A stretch of 36,739 bases of DNA from an uncultured Desulfovibrio sp. Lineage in GTDB: Bacteria > Desulfobacterota > Desulfovibrionia > Desulfovibrionales > Desulfovibrionaceae. Location: positions 1 through 36,739 of the forward strand of contig CALUWU010000141.1 of the NCBI GenBank assembly GCA_944324555.1, in the 5' to 3' direction. The notes under the pieces were generated by a model that saw only the letters and a list, made by a program, of their open reading frames with translations, was not told where the DNA came from and did not search any database. A program made the translations under genes and the position numbers. Below, piece after piece: positions 26,455 through 34,140 of the stretch (within the stretch, counting starts at the first letter, position 1; each line of letters opens with the position of its first letter).

Positions 26455-26770
26455 GCTTATTTCAAGAGGATTGGAAAAATAATCTTCAATAAAAAAAATC
26501 CTGATATAATTTCATGCTGTTACAGAAAGGAAAACGACGCCCCGGCGGGCTGCCGTTCCATTTTCCTTATCGTCCCTCGCGCCGCACGCCGGAAAACATC
26601 AAACAAATATATCATTATTATAAATAGTTATAAAAAAACAGCAGGTTTTTCCCGCCCGCGTTTCCTGCGGGCGCTCCGGGAAGGCGGCGACGCCGGCCCC
26701 GGCGCTCCGCCGCCGCGCCCGGGCGTCGGACTTCGCGCCTTCCGCCGCCATGCGACATAAGCAACACGAT

Positions 26771-26820
26771 AAAATCGTTTCACCTTTGAAAAAGGCGAAA
26801 CGCGAGGCGACGGCGCGACG
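26771..26820 (+). repeat. Dispersed element, partial copy D (left half)
   Basis: It matches the left half of copies A and C (ATCGTTTCACCTTTG, AAAAAGGCGAAACGCGAGGC, GACGGCGCG) and then breaks off. It lies in the AT-rich accessory island. Confidence 0.55.
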
Positions 26821-26894
26821 GGGGCGAAAAAAAAAGCGCCCGCGCCGTAACGGCAACGGGCACGGGAGATGATTGACGGCCGTCTGTTATGTCA

Positions 26895-26923
26895 GGGCAC
26901 ACCCCCACGGGCGTGGGGAAGAC
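26895..26923. CRISPR. Solitary 29-nt CRISPR-like repeat (type I-E-like), no array
   Basis: The unit has a perfect CCCCACG-GG-CGTGGGG palindrome followed by AAGAC. This is the layout of type I-E repeats, which typically read ...CCCCACGGGCGTGGGGAACAC and are 28-29 nt long. No second unit is found about 61 nt to either side, and there are no cas genes in the window. It is either an orphan repeat left from a lost array or a chance hairpin. Confidence 0.4.
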
Positions 26924-27003
26924 TTATCGATACAGGATAACATATTGTTCCATATAACATTTTACTGTAAATTTCCTCATTTAATACAATACAGAACGAA
27001 AGC

Positions 27004-27681
27004 TTATGCTGGTATATTTTTACTAATAGCGGCAAGCACTTGTTCGTATTCTTCAATACCGATATTTCTTGGCGTTATAGCGAAATTAGATTTACTATTG
27101 CATTTGAAGCATCTTTTGTATTTTTTTAGTTCTGGAACATTTAATTTCCATTCCCGCTTAGCAGTCATTTGAATAACGATAGCATTTCTTCGTATTGCTT
27201 CATGCAGAATTTCTTTTGTAAATGAAAATGATGACAGCACTTCTTTGTTTCGTAAGCCTGCATTTGTTTTATAAGGGAATAACTGAAGAACCAAAAAGCC
27301 TTGGGAACAGACGCGCAAGCCCACCTCCCGAATAGGTTCTTTTAATAGTTTATTCCAATAGTGAAATCCGGGATTTTTTGGATACTTTTCATTAAGATGA
27401 TAAAAAGGATTCTCCAGCTCCTCAAATGTTCGTACGCGTTGCATGATTGCTGCAAACTCTGCATCTTTAAGCATGTACGTCACATCGTCAGAATGATAGC
27501 TGGGACGCCGCATCAGCAGGACGACAGGCGCGTCCATCCGTCCCGCGTAGGGTTCCGGCGGAAGCTCCGTGTGCATCTTGTTATCAGCCTTGCATCGCTC
27601 ATTGAATGCAGTAACTTTCGCTGCATCTTCTGGGAGTAGAAACTGCTCAGCTTGCGGGAGACGTTTCCAAGGATTGTTCAT
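27004..27681 (-). CDS. Hypothetical protein, uracil-DNA-glycosylase-like fold suspected
   Basis: This 225-residue cytoplasmic protein comes from a clearly AT-rich gene, unlike its neighbours. The order of motifs recalls the uracil-DNA-glycosylase superfamily: PYAGRMDAPVVLLMRRPSY (short here as APVVLLMRRP) near the N-terminus, a HYWNKLL helix, a VLQLFPYKTN strand-turn in the middle, and an RNAIVIQMTAKREW strand near the C-terminus. The usual catalytic motifs are not obvious, so an enzymatic role is not claimed. RCFKCNSKSN contains two Cys. AGGCAGG before the ATG at 27681 supports this start; an upstream in-frame TTG is less likely. It lies 40 bp downstream of a broken abortive-infection gene on the same strand and may have been co-transcribed with it in a defence context. 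Confidence 0.65.
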   Translation of the reverse strand: MNNPWKRLPQAEQFLLPEDAAKVTAFNERCKADNKMHTELPPEPYAGRMDAPVVLLMRRPSYHSDDVTYMLKDAEFAAIMQRVRTFEELENPFYHLNEKYPKNPGFHYWNKLLKEPIREVGLRVCSQGFLVLQLFPYKTNAGLRNKEVLSSFSFTKEILHEAIRRNAIVIQMTAKREWKLNVPELKKYKRCFKCNSKSNFAITPRNIGIEEYEQVLAAISKNIPA

Positions 27682-27721
27682 AATCAACCTGCCTGTTTAT
27701 ATATTTTAACAACCTTACTGG

Positions 27722-28658
27722 TCATGAATTTGTGGAAGTAGAATGCGTTGTCGAACTGTTATTTTGTTTTTCACTCACGGAAAGAATAAAATCAGCCATA
27801 ACTATGGCAGCATTGACAAAGAGTTGCGCATGATGCTCCGCAATTTGTATTCTCTTTGAGCCAACGCCATGAGCATCGCTTTGTTCGTTTCTCATTTCAG
27901 AGATTGAAGTAAGAATTTTTTCAAAACCTGACAGCAAATTGTTTACTCTCTTATCAAAGTTCTGATTCTGTTTCATTCCGTATTCTTGCTTAACTTGGCC
28001 ATATAAATCAGTTATTTTTCCTGACGTTGAAGGCGTGACGCCTTTCTTTTCCAGAACAGAGCAAAAAACTTCTTCAAGGAGAGTACGAGATGTTTTTAAT
28101 ACACTGTCATATTTTCCCATATTCATATCATCAGCAGTTCTATCTATTAATTCTTTAATATATTCATGGTCAATATTATTAATCTTATTAGATTCTATAA
28201 CAAGGGGAGCATCAAAAGCGCAAATATAAATACGACTTCCAAACCTTCTGAGTTGATATCCACAAAAATATAGCTCTTTATTGATACACTCAAGAATAGA
28301 ACAAACAATTTTTTTCATATACAGATTTTATATCTTTTGTATCACAGTCTCGCAATACATCTTTAAAATTTTCCGGATTAAATAATTCTTGCAAGAGAAG
28401 CTCTTCTTTTTTTATTTTGAGTGCAAAAATTTAATAGCTATTCAAAATATTTCCATCGACTGGAACATCTACTATCTGGATATTGTATTGGATTTCCTAA
28501 TTTCCCTGATAAATTACAAATCTGAGGCCCTGAAAGATACTTCATGGCCACCTCTATTGATACATTTCAAACAGTAACGCCTGTATATTTTTATCTCCAA
28601 TTAAAATATCAATAATTTCTCTGCGATTAAGATAGTTATAAGGATTTTCTTGCATCAT
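27722..28658 (-). pseudogene. Abortive infection (Abi_C) protein, broken by frameshifts and a stop
   Basis: An intact homologue would have about 310 residues. The largest open piece is 27722-28318 (198 residues), with the Abi_C core: SRTLLEEVFCSVLEKKG, NNLLSGFEKILTSISEMRN, SDAHGVGSKRI, EHHAQLFVNAAIVMADFI. Upstream the same gene continues in other frames. MQENPYNYLNRREIIDILI starts at 28655 after AAGGAG and ends at a stop. VAMKYLSGPQICNLSGKLG follows in a second frame and runs through SRWKYFE to an in-frame TAG, then LLNFCTQNKK. KKEELLLQELFNPENF and DVLRDCDTKDIKSVYEK follow in a third frame. Two of the frame changes fall in A7 runs where A6 would restore the frame. Family members act in phage defence by growth arrest. 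The gene looks non-functional here; sequencing error in the A-runs could explain two of the lesions but not the others. Confidence 0.75.
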
Positions 28659-28851
28659 CTACTCCTTAAATTCCAACACCAGCCGGACTTCCAGCCAGAA
28701 AAATCCGGCCCCATCCAGTGATTTTCATGGCAACCAATTACCATATACATTACCTTATGAAAAGTTCACTATTCCCAGAATAACGCCGGGCGGCAAAGAA
28801 AAAGCAGGTTTTCCGGGCGCATGCCATTCGCCCCGCAGTTACCAACGCCGC

Positions 28852-28884
28852 AAAAAAGGGGATCGTCGCGGCAACGATCCCCCC
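28852..28884 (-). terminator. Rho-independent terminator, apparently without its gene
   Basis: Read on the minus strand, a 9-bp perfect stem (GGGGATCGT / ACGATCCCC) is followed by TTTTTT. The nearest intact minus-strand gene upstream is the RTX gene, 270 bp away and with its own palindrome, so this terminator probably belonged to a lost gene. Confidence 0.75.
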
Positions 28885-28906
28885 AGAATGCCCGCCGGGC
28901 CCTTTG

Positions 28907-28990
28907 CTACAGCATGTCGACGGCGGGCAGATCCACGCCGGTCAGAGCAACGCAAGGCCATGTTTTCCATGGAACGACTATAATAACACT
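28907..28990 (-). pseudogene. Possible 3' remnant of a lost gene
   Basis: The 27-codon frame has no start and is preceded by a stop. It ends VALTGVDLPAVDML followed by TAG, 22 bp before a good terminator. The placement fits the tail of a deleted gene. The piece is too short to name and could be chance. Confidence 0.25.
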
Positions 28991-29076
28991 CTAAAAAAAC
29001 ATTACTTCCACTAAAAAGAACGTCCGCCCCGCCTACTGCAAATAACGCGCGGGTTTTGGGGAAGATGGGGGAGTTT

Positions 29077-29154
29077 GAGGGGGAAGAAACCCCTTTTTGC
29101 CGCAAGCAAAAGGGGTTTCTTCCCCCTCAAAACAAAACGTAATGAGTCCTGAGC
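29077..29154 (-). repeat. Gene-end palindromic repeat, copy 2
   Basis: Positions 29077-29128 are a near-perfect palindrome with a long stem that starts GAGGGGGAAGAAACCCC. The flank 29129-29154 reads GCTCAGGACTCATTACG on the minus strand and begins directly at the TAG stop of the RTX gene. It is the same unit as at 36660-36707 and 1-76. No U-tract follows the stem. Confidence 0.75.
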
Positions 29155-30678
29155 CTAGCAGGAAACGGCCGCGTCTTCCGCCGCCGGAGCGACGCCCACG
29201 ACCTCGACGGACGCGCTCAGCGTCTCGCCGGAAATCCAGTTCTGCGCGCCGCCGGCCGCGAAGAGACCGGCATTCGCCGTCGCCGTACCGGGAATGGTCA
29301 CCCCGAAGGCGTCGGCGAGAAGCTGCGCCGAAATCACATTGTACTGGTTCGCGGTTTCGGTAGCGAACCAGAAATTGTCCACCCCGAAGTTCAGGAACCA
29401 GTCCTTGACGACGACAAGGTTGGTCTGCGAGGCGTCCGCAAAGAGCAGGTCGTTATTGTTCCTGCCGTAAAGCATGGTATCGACCGTCATGGTCGTGAAG
29501 ACGGCTCTGTCGTCCTCGCCGGCGCCGGAGGCCTCGACAATCGTATCCTGCCCGAAATTCCCCGACAGGAAATAGAGATCGTTGCCGGCGCCGCCCGTCA
29601 TGACGTCGTTGCCGGCGCCGCCCTGAAGGGAATCGTTCCCCGCGCCGCCGTCCAGATAGGCGCCGTCGTCGTCGCCCATCAGGGAGTCGGCAAAGTTGCT
29701 TCCGATAACGCCTTCAATATTGACGAGCTTCCCCCATGTCTCCGCGCCGACTTCCACGCCGGAATCCTTTTGCGCAAAGGAAACGAAGTCGAAGCCGTCG
29801 CCGCCGTCAAGGCCGTCGTCAAGGGCGGAAATCGAAATGGTGTCGTTCCCGGCCCCGGCATTGACGCTCGCAAACCCTTTCACCTCGATATAGTCGTTGC
29901 CGGCGCCGCCGGAGATCTCGTTTTCTCCGCTTCCGGCATAGATGTTATCATCGCCGCTTCCGCCGTCGATGATGTTGTCGCCGTCCCCGGCCATGATAAA
30001 GTCGTTGCCGCCGTCGCCGTACATCTTGTTGTTGCCATTACCGGCGATCAGTATGTCGCTTCCCTGATCCGCGACGCCAGTGGAGTTCCCCCCGCGCATT
30101 TCGTTGTTGCCGTCGCCAAGGGCTATCAGGGTATCGTTTCCTGCGCCGCCGACCAGATCGCCCGCGACATCCAGATAGCCGAAGCAGTTATGCAGGGTTT
30201 CCATGCTCATGTTGTCCACAGTCGCGAACATGCGCTGCCAGGCGGGCAGATAACTCCCGCTGGAAGGCGTTTCCATGATGGCCACGCCCGAAAGAATGAG
30301 ATCGTTGCCATCGCCGCCAAGGGCGTCCGTACCGTAGGTACCGATCAGAATGTCGTTGCCGCCGGCCCCGCTCAGCGTGGAAAAGCTCCCGCTCTCTGCG
30401 AGGACGACGTCGTTCCCGTCGCCTCCGGTAAGGTTATTGCGGCCCTTGTTCGTAATGATCGGATCGCCCCGCATCACGACGTTGTTGTTTCCATTCCACG
30501 TCTGGGAACTGTCGTAGTACCCGGCCGTGGTCATTCCGTGTATGCTGTAGTAATTCCCCGAAAACAACGGCGTGTTCATGCCGGCGAAGGTCGGGGCAAG
30601 ATAGCTCCCCCCGGCCTGATTTATTGTATTTGCGATAATTTGTTCAACGCCATACACGATTTCATCGTTTTCCAGCAT
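29155..30678 (-). CDS. RTX (hemolysin-type calcium-binding) secreted protein
   Basis: The product has 507 residues. There is no signal peptide. Residues 1-75 are a unique N-terminal region. From about 80 to 370 there are RTX nonapeptide-type repeats, GGxGxDxxx, with clear units at 85 (GGDGNDVVL), 121 (GGDGNDLIL), 177 (GGAGNDTLI), 257 (GGAGNDYIE), 344, 353 and 362. They would form a Ca-binding beta-roll in the extracellular medium. The last 130 residues include the FLNFGVDNFWFAT region typical after RTX arrays and presumably hold the secretion signal; the protein ends in Cys. The open frame reaches 30825, but GAGGAG lies 8 bases before the ATG at 30678, and the upstream part lacks typical protein features. 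It is divergent to another RTX-like gene. The T1SS pair at 2.4-5.5 kb is a possible exporter; no specific one is adjacent. No protease or lipase domain is visible. Confidence 0.88.
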   Translation of the reverse strand: MLENDEIVYGVEQIIANTINQAGGSYLAPTFAGMNTPLFSGNYYSIHGMTTAGYYDSSQTWNGNNNVVMRGDPIITNKGRNNLTGGDGNDVVLAESGSFSTLSGAGGNDILIGTYGTDALGGDGNDLILSGVAIMETPSSGSYLPAWQRMFATVDNMSMETLHNCFGYLDVAGDLVGGAGNDTLIALGDGNNEMRGGNSTGVADQGSDILIAGNGNNKMYGDGGNDFIMAGDGDNIIDGGSGDDNIYAGSGENEISGGAGNDYIEVKGFASVNAGAGNDTISISALDDGLDGGDGFDFVSFAQKDSGVEVGAETWGKLVNIEGVIGSNFADSLMGDDDGAYLDGGAGNDSLQGGAGNDVMTGGAGNDLYFLSGNFGQDTIVEASGAGEDDRAVFTTMTVDTMLYGRNNNDLLFADASQTNLVVVKDWFLNFGVDNFWFATETANQYNVISAQLLADAFGVTIPGTATANAGLFAAGGAQNWISGETLSASVEVVGVAPAAEDAAVSC

Positions 30679-30984
30679 ACGATTTTCTCCTCTTGCGTTT
30701 GCCTGCGGAAGCGACAACAAGCCTTTCGCTTCCCGGTACATTCCTCCCGGAGCTTGTCGCGAGGCAAGGTCTCCCGGGAACGCCCCGGGCCGCCCCGAAC
30801 AAGGAACCGTCATCGACACTCGCATTTACCGATATTTTTTTTGCGACATGAAAATAGAAAAATTTTTTACGTTTTTCAATAAGCAAAAAACTTTTTCACA
30901 AAAAATATTTTTTGCCAAAAAGGATCGCTTCTTGCACCCAAAAGAGGAAAACGCATATTTTTCCTACCGCAAGGAGAATGCCCC
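30679..30984. promoter_or_regulatory. Shared divergent promoter region with clustered A/T tracts
   Basis: The 306 bp separate two divergent RTX-type genes. The half next to the left gene is GC-rich. From about 30826 to 30935 there are ten or so A- or T-runs of 4-8 bases at short intervals, which predicts bent DNA and is typical of sites bound by nucleoid proteins. No particular -35/-10 pair is assigned. Confidence 0.45.
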
Positions 30985-32676
30985 ATGTCAGCAAGCTTTT
31001 TCCTGCCCGTTACGGGCCCCGCGCCCACGGCCCTTGAAGCCTTAAAAAACATCGTTCAGCAGAATGCGCGCGCGTCCTCCCCTTCGGCCGCGCCGTTTCT
31101 TCAGGAAATGCACGGGAATGAAATCCGCCCGGACGCAAACGGAGACTTGCCGATGCGGAAGGTTGATTCCGAAGACTGGAATCTCCCCCCTGAACAGCGC
31201 GACGTCATGGCGCGCGAAGACGCGTGGAACATCAAGAAAGAGGCCGAGGAGCAGGGCGAACGCCTGACGGCGCGGGAAATTGCCGTTCGCATCGCGGCCA
31301 TGAGAGACGAGGCGGCGCGGAACATGGAGGCCGGGCAACGCTACCGGCAGGCTTCGGAACTTGCGCCCGATTTCGCCGACTATATGAACGAGAACGTCAA
31401 CAGCACGCCGATCAAGAACGGAAAAAGCAGCTCGGGCGACGCCGGCCGCGCCTCCTTCGTGCCGCAGGAATACACCTTTACGAGTTCGCGCGGGACCGTC
31501 GTCGGCATTTCCGCCATTGCGGCCGAAAACAGCGCGAGCATACAGGACGGCGCCGACGCGCATATCGTCCAGATAACCAGAAAGGACGGTTTCCAGCTCA
31601 ATTTCGCGCTGGAAGACGACATTCGCATCAACGATCTGGAAGACGGCGGCCTGTCCGTCTACTACGCCTCTTCGGGAATAACCAGAATCTTTGACGCGGA
31701 AGGCAGGGAAACCGTCGTTCAGGGCGAACAGCGGCTTCTGGGAACGGAAGGCGACGACATCATCGTCAACAGGGCCGGCGCGACGGTCGATGCTGGAAGC
31801 GGGGACGACGTCATCGTCAATCTGGCCGACAACGCCTCGCTGTATGGCGGCGCGGGAAACGACAAGATCCTGCTGCCCTCGGCAACGACGGAGAACTGCG
31901 TCGTTGACGGCGGCGCCGGAGACGACGTCATCGTCGGTCAGCGCCTTGAAAGGGCGACCATCGTCATGAACGACGGAAGGGACTCCCTGACGGCGCAAAA
32001 CGTCGTGGACGGAACCGTCGCTTCCACCGGCGACGATTCCGTAAAAATCAACATGCTCAAGTCAAGTTCCCTGACCTCGAACGACGGAACGCTCGCCGCC
32101 GACCTCGGCTCCATTCTCGAAAGTTCCCTTTCCATCAGCAGAACGGACGATATCGCCATTCATGCGCGTGGTTCGCGGATAGTCATCGGGCAGGGGAATA
32201 TCAGTTCCTTCCTTTCCCTCAACGCGTCGGAACTGACGCTGGAAAAGGGAACCGTCAACGTTCAGAGCGGCAATTTCCTTGACTCCAGCTTTTCGGGCAA
32301 TGTGGATTTCGCCAATATAACCGCCACGTGGGTGTTGAATGCGACGCTTTCCCTGCAAGGCGGAACAACGCGCCTTGAAGGTGGAAACGTCTATGATTCG
32401 ACCGTCGTCACCGACAGCGGCGACGATACGTTCATTCTGAAGAACATTTCCGATTCCACGCTTCATACCGGCGACGGCGACGACGCCGTCAGCGTCTCAA
32501 GCCGCGCCGATCGTTCGACCATAAACGTCGGCGAGGGCGACGACAACGTCTGGCTCGCACGACCCAACAATACCAATGTCGTCGCGGACGCCGGCGCGGC
32601 TTCCGCGGCAAGGGAAGCGGCGGCCAGACGCATGGCCGCCGCGGCCTACCGGCAACACGCGGGCAGCGCGGCATAA
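30985..32676 (+). CDS. RTX-like beta-solenoid protein with degenerate repeats
   Basis: The product has 563 residues and no signal peptide. Residues about 60-125 are a charged helical segment (REDAWNIKKEAEEQGER). A strand-rich domain lies at about 160-245. Four RTX-type units follow: GTEGDDIIV at 253, GSGDDVIVN at 271, GGAGNDKIL at 288 and GGAGDDVIV at 309. From 320 to about 535 the repeats lose Gly/Asp and read as a pectate-lyase-like or RTX-like beta-solenoid (repeating SS-L/I, for example SSSLTSNDGTL, SGDDTFILKN, TGDGDDAVSV). The end is Ala/Arg-rich and helical. AAGGAG lies 8 bases before the ATG. It is divergent to the RTX gene at 29.2-30.7 kb, and a good terminator follows. It could be exported by type I secretion, but the C-terminus is not a typical signal, so its location is open. 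Confidence 0.8.
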   Translation: MSASFFLPVTGPAPTALEALKNIVQQNARASSPSAAPFLQEMHGNEIRPDANGDLPMRKVDSEDWNLPPEQRDVMAREDAWNIKKEAEEQGERLTAREIAVRIAAMRDEAARNMEAGQRYRQASELAPDFADYMNENVNSTPIKNGKSSSGDAGRASFVPQEYTFTSSRGTVVGISAIAAENSASIQDGADAHIVQITRKDGFQLNFALEDDIRINDLEDGGLSVYYASSGITRIFDAEGRETVVQGEQRLLGTEGDDIIVNRAGATVDAGSGDDVIVNLADNASLYGGAGNDKILLPSATTENCVVDGGAGDDVIVGQRLERATIVMNDGRDSLTAQNVVDGTVASTGDDSVKINMLKSSSLTSNDGTLAADLGSILESSLSISRTDDIAIHARGSRIVIGQGNISSFLSLNASELTLEKGTVNVQSGNFLDSSFSGNVDFANITATWVLNATLSLQGGTTRLEGGNVYDSTVVTDSGDDTFILKNISDSTLHTGDGDDAVSVSSRADRSTINVGEGDDNVWLARPNNTNVVADAGAASAAREAAARRMAAAAYRQHAGSAA

Positions 32677-32716
32677 CGAGGGCGGTCAGGCCGCCCGGGA
32701 GATTCCGGCGGACGAC

Positions 32717-32755
32717 GGGGAGAAGCGGGGGCCCCCCGCTCCTCCCTGTTTTTTT
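32717..32755 (+). terminator. Rho-independent terminator
   Basis: The stem GGGGAGAAGCGGGGG pairs with CCCCCGCTCCTCCC with one bulge and is followed by TGTTTTTTT. It ends the RTX-like gene and faces the convergent MFS gene. Confidence 0.8.
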
Positions 32756-32794
32756 ACGGGTCAAGCCCGGACGCGCGGCGGGAACGCCCGCGCC

Positions 32795-33934
32795 TCAGGC
32801 GTCTTTCCTGAAGGCGAAGCTCCCCGCGACAAGCGTCGTGCAGAGAAGCAGCGGCAGCAGCAGGGCCGTCTCAAGCCCCGCATGGCGCGCGATGAAGCCC
32901 AGCGACGGCGGCACGACAAGCAGGCCGCTGTATCCGAAAAGCGATACCACGGCGCTGGCCGCCTTGGGGGACATGCGCCCGGAAGAGCCGGCGCGACTCA
33001 GCACAATGGGCGTAATCGGCGCAAGGCCCAGCCCCATGGCGGCATAACCGGCAAGACAGACCGCCAGCCAGGGCGACGCCAGAACAAGAACCATGCTCCC
33101 GCAGGCCAGCAGCGCGCCGCCCAGAAAGAGCGGAAAATCGCCGTACCGCTCGCGCATGCGGTCGCCGAAGAGACGCGCCGCGGCCATCATGCCGGAAAAT
33201 ACCCCGTAGCACAGCGCGGCAAGACCCTCGTCCGCGCCCTTGACGGTATGGAGCAGCAGCCCGCCCCATTCGGCGACGCTGCCCTCCGCGATAAAGGCGC
33301 ACAGGGCCATGAAGCCGCAAAAAAGAATGAAGCAGGGAATGCCGCGCCGGGAATTTTCGGCGTTTTCGACCTGAATGTCGTCAAAAAGCCGCGCCGACGC
33401 CCAATGCCAGAAACAAAAGAGCAGGACGGCGACGAGGACAAAGTTGACGTACGCGGCGATCCGCAGCGCGGCACAGGCCGCGCCCAGCAGGGAACCGAGC
33501 AGGCAGCCGACGCTGTAACAGGCGTGCATCCCGGCCATGAAGGAGCGCCGCGTTCTGATTTCGAGCAAAACGGCCTGCGTATTCATGCAGACGTCAAACA
33601 GGGCCGTACAGAATCCGAACAGCAGGCAGGCAAGGCAGAGCGCTGGAACGGACGGGGAAAAGCCGACGGCGACCAGCGCCAGCAGCAGACAGGCGCTTGC
33701 GCCCCTGAGCATGACGCGGGACTGCATAAGGCGCAGCAGCGGCCCGACGCCTATGAATCCGGCGACGGAACCTATGCCGAAGGCAAGAAGGGCCATGCCG
33801 ATCTGCGCTTCGTCGGCCTGCGTCTGCGCCTTGAGGGCGGGCATGCGGGAGGCAAACTGTCCATAGACGATTCCCGCGCAAATGAAGAAGAACAGGCAAC
33901 CGGACGCGGCTGCCCGAGGCATGCGTAGTTTCAT
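32795..33934 (-). CDS. MFS transporter, YbjJ/FucP-like
   Basis: This is an inner-membrane major facilitator, 379 residues, with about twelve hydrophobic segments and a central loop near 180-195 (FDDIQVENAENSRR). The N-terminus (SGCLFFFICAGIVYGQF, then SRMPALKAQTQADEAQIG, MALLAFGIGSVAGF) matches the YbjJ-type group of the superfamily. The second half has SVAEWGGLLL and the GLGLAPITPIVLSRAG segment. The substrate is unknown; relatives range from sugars to drug efflux. GGGAGAACGCA precedes the ATG well. It is convergent with the RTX-like gene and divergent to the second MFS gene, with a dispersed element directly upstream. Confidence 0.85.
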   Translation of the reverse strand: MKLRMPRAAASGCLFFFICAGIVYGQFASRMPALKAQTQADEAQIGMALLAFGIGSVAGFIGVGPLLRLMQSRVMLRGASACLLLALVAVGFSPSVPALCLACLLFGFCTALFDVCMNTQAVLLEIRTRRSFMAGMHACYSVGCLLGSLLGAACAALRIAAYVNFVLVAVLLFCFWHWASARLFDDIQVENAENSRRGIPCFILFCGFMALCAFIAEGSVAEWGGLLLHTVKGADEGLAALCYGVFSGMMAAARLFGDRMRERYGDFPLFLGGALLACGSMVLVLASPWLAVCLAGYAAMGLGLAPITPIVLSRAGSSGRMSPKAASAVVSLFGYSGLLVVPPSLGFIARHAGLETALLLPLLLCTTLVAGSFAFRKDA

Positions 33935-33950
33935 TGCGTTCTCCCAAATA

Positions 33951-34095
33951 GAGCATCTTCAGCCTGAAACGCTGTGCGTTTCAAGCCATACGGCCTGTCG
34001 CTTCACGAAAAAACGCGTTTTTTCCGCTCGCTTCGGGCCGGGCGGCGCTGCGCGGCCGCCTCGCGTTCCGCCTTTTTCAAAGGCAAAACTCTCTA
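33951..34095 (-). repeat. Dispersed ~140-bp element, copy B
   Basis: This is a full-length copy in reverse orientation. On the minus strand it begins near GAGAGTTTTGCC, contains TTTGAAAAAGGCGGAACGCG, CGGAAAAAACGCG, GCGACAGGCCGTATGGC, TTGAAACGCACAGCGTTTCA and ends GAAGATGCTC. It aligns with copy A over its whole length. It lies 17 bp upstream of the first MFS gene, so it forms part of that gene's leader. Confidence 0.75.
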
Positions 34096-34102
34096 TAGTT
34101 GA

Positions 34103-34140
34103 CCAAAAAAAAAGGATAAGAGTGTCGAAACACCTCTTAT
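34103..34140 (-). terminator. Strong minus-strand terminator upstream of the first MFS gene
   Basis: Read on the minus strand, the stem GGATAAGAG / CTCTTATCC (with three further inner pairs) is followed by nine T. There is no minus-strand gene to its right within the window; the next gene there is on the plus strand. It could terminate a small RNA, attenuate the MFS transcript, or be left from a lost gene. Confidence 0.75.

Larger units (their letters stand above)
26212..27003. other. Intergenic: adhesin promoter region, repeats, solitary CRISPR-like repeat
   Basis: This 0.8-kb stretch holds dispersed element copy A (26273-26413), a cluster of TAGACAA half-sites (26413-26454), an AT-rich stretch to 26520, a partial element D (26771-26820) and a CRISPR-like repeat (26895-26923). 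Short frames crossing it have no ribosome sites or recognisable products. The adhesin promoter most likely lies near 26430-26500. Confidence 0.5.
28659..29154. other. Intergenic: gene remnant, orphan terminator, gene-end palindrome
   Basis: The stretch holds a minus-strand terminator (28852-28884), a short start-less frame directly before it (28907-28990) and the gene-end palindrome (29077-29154). No complete gene is seen. The composition changes here from AT-rich back to GC-rich, marking the right edge of the accessory island. Confidence 0.5.

Noticed and set aside
26652-26672. GCCCGC/GCGGGC hairpin as a terminator
   Set aside because: No U-run follows on either strand at the proper distance, and no gene ends there.
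28441-28500. In-frame TAG in the Abi gene as a pyrrolysine codon
   Set aside because: Pyrrolysine use occurs in some related bacteria, but the gene has further frameshifts and the family has no known pyrrolysine, so decay explains it better.
26633-28812. Short similar words (AGCAGGTTTT) on both sides of the AT-rich island as possible attachment sites
   Set aside because: The match is only about ten bases and no integrase is present, so it is not enough to claim att sites.
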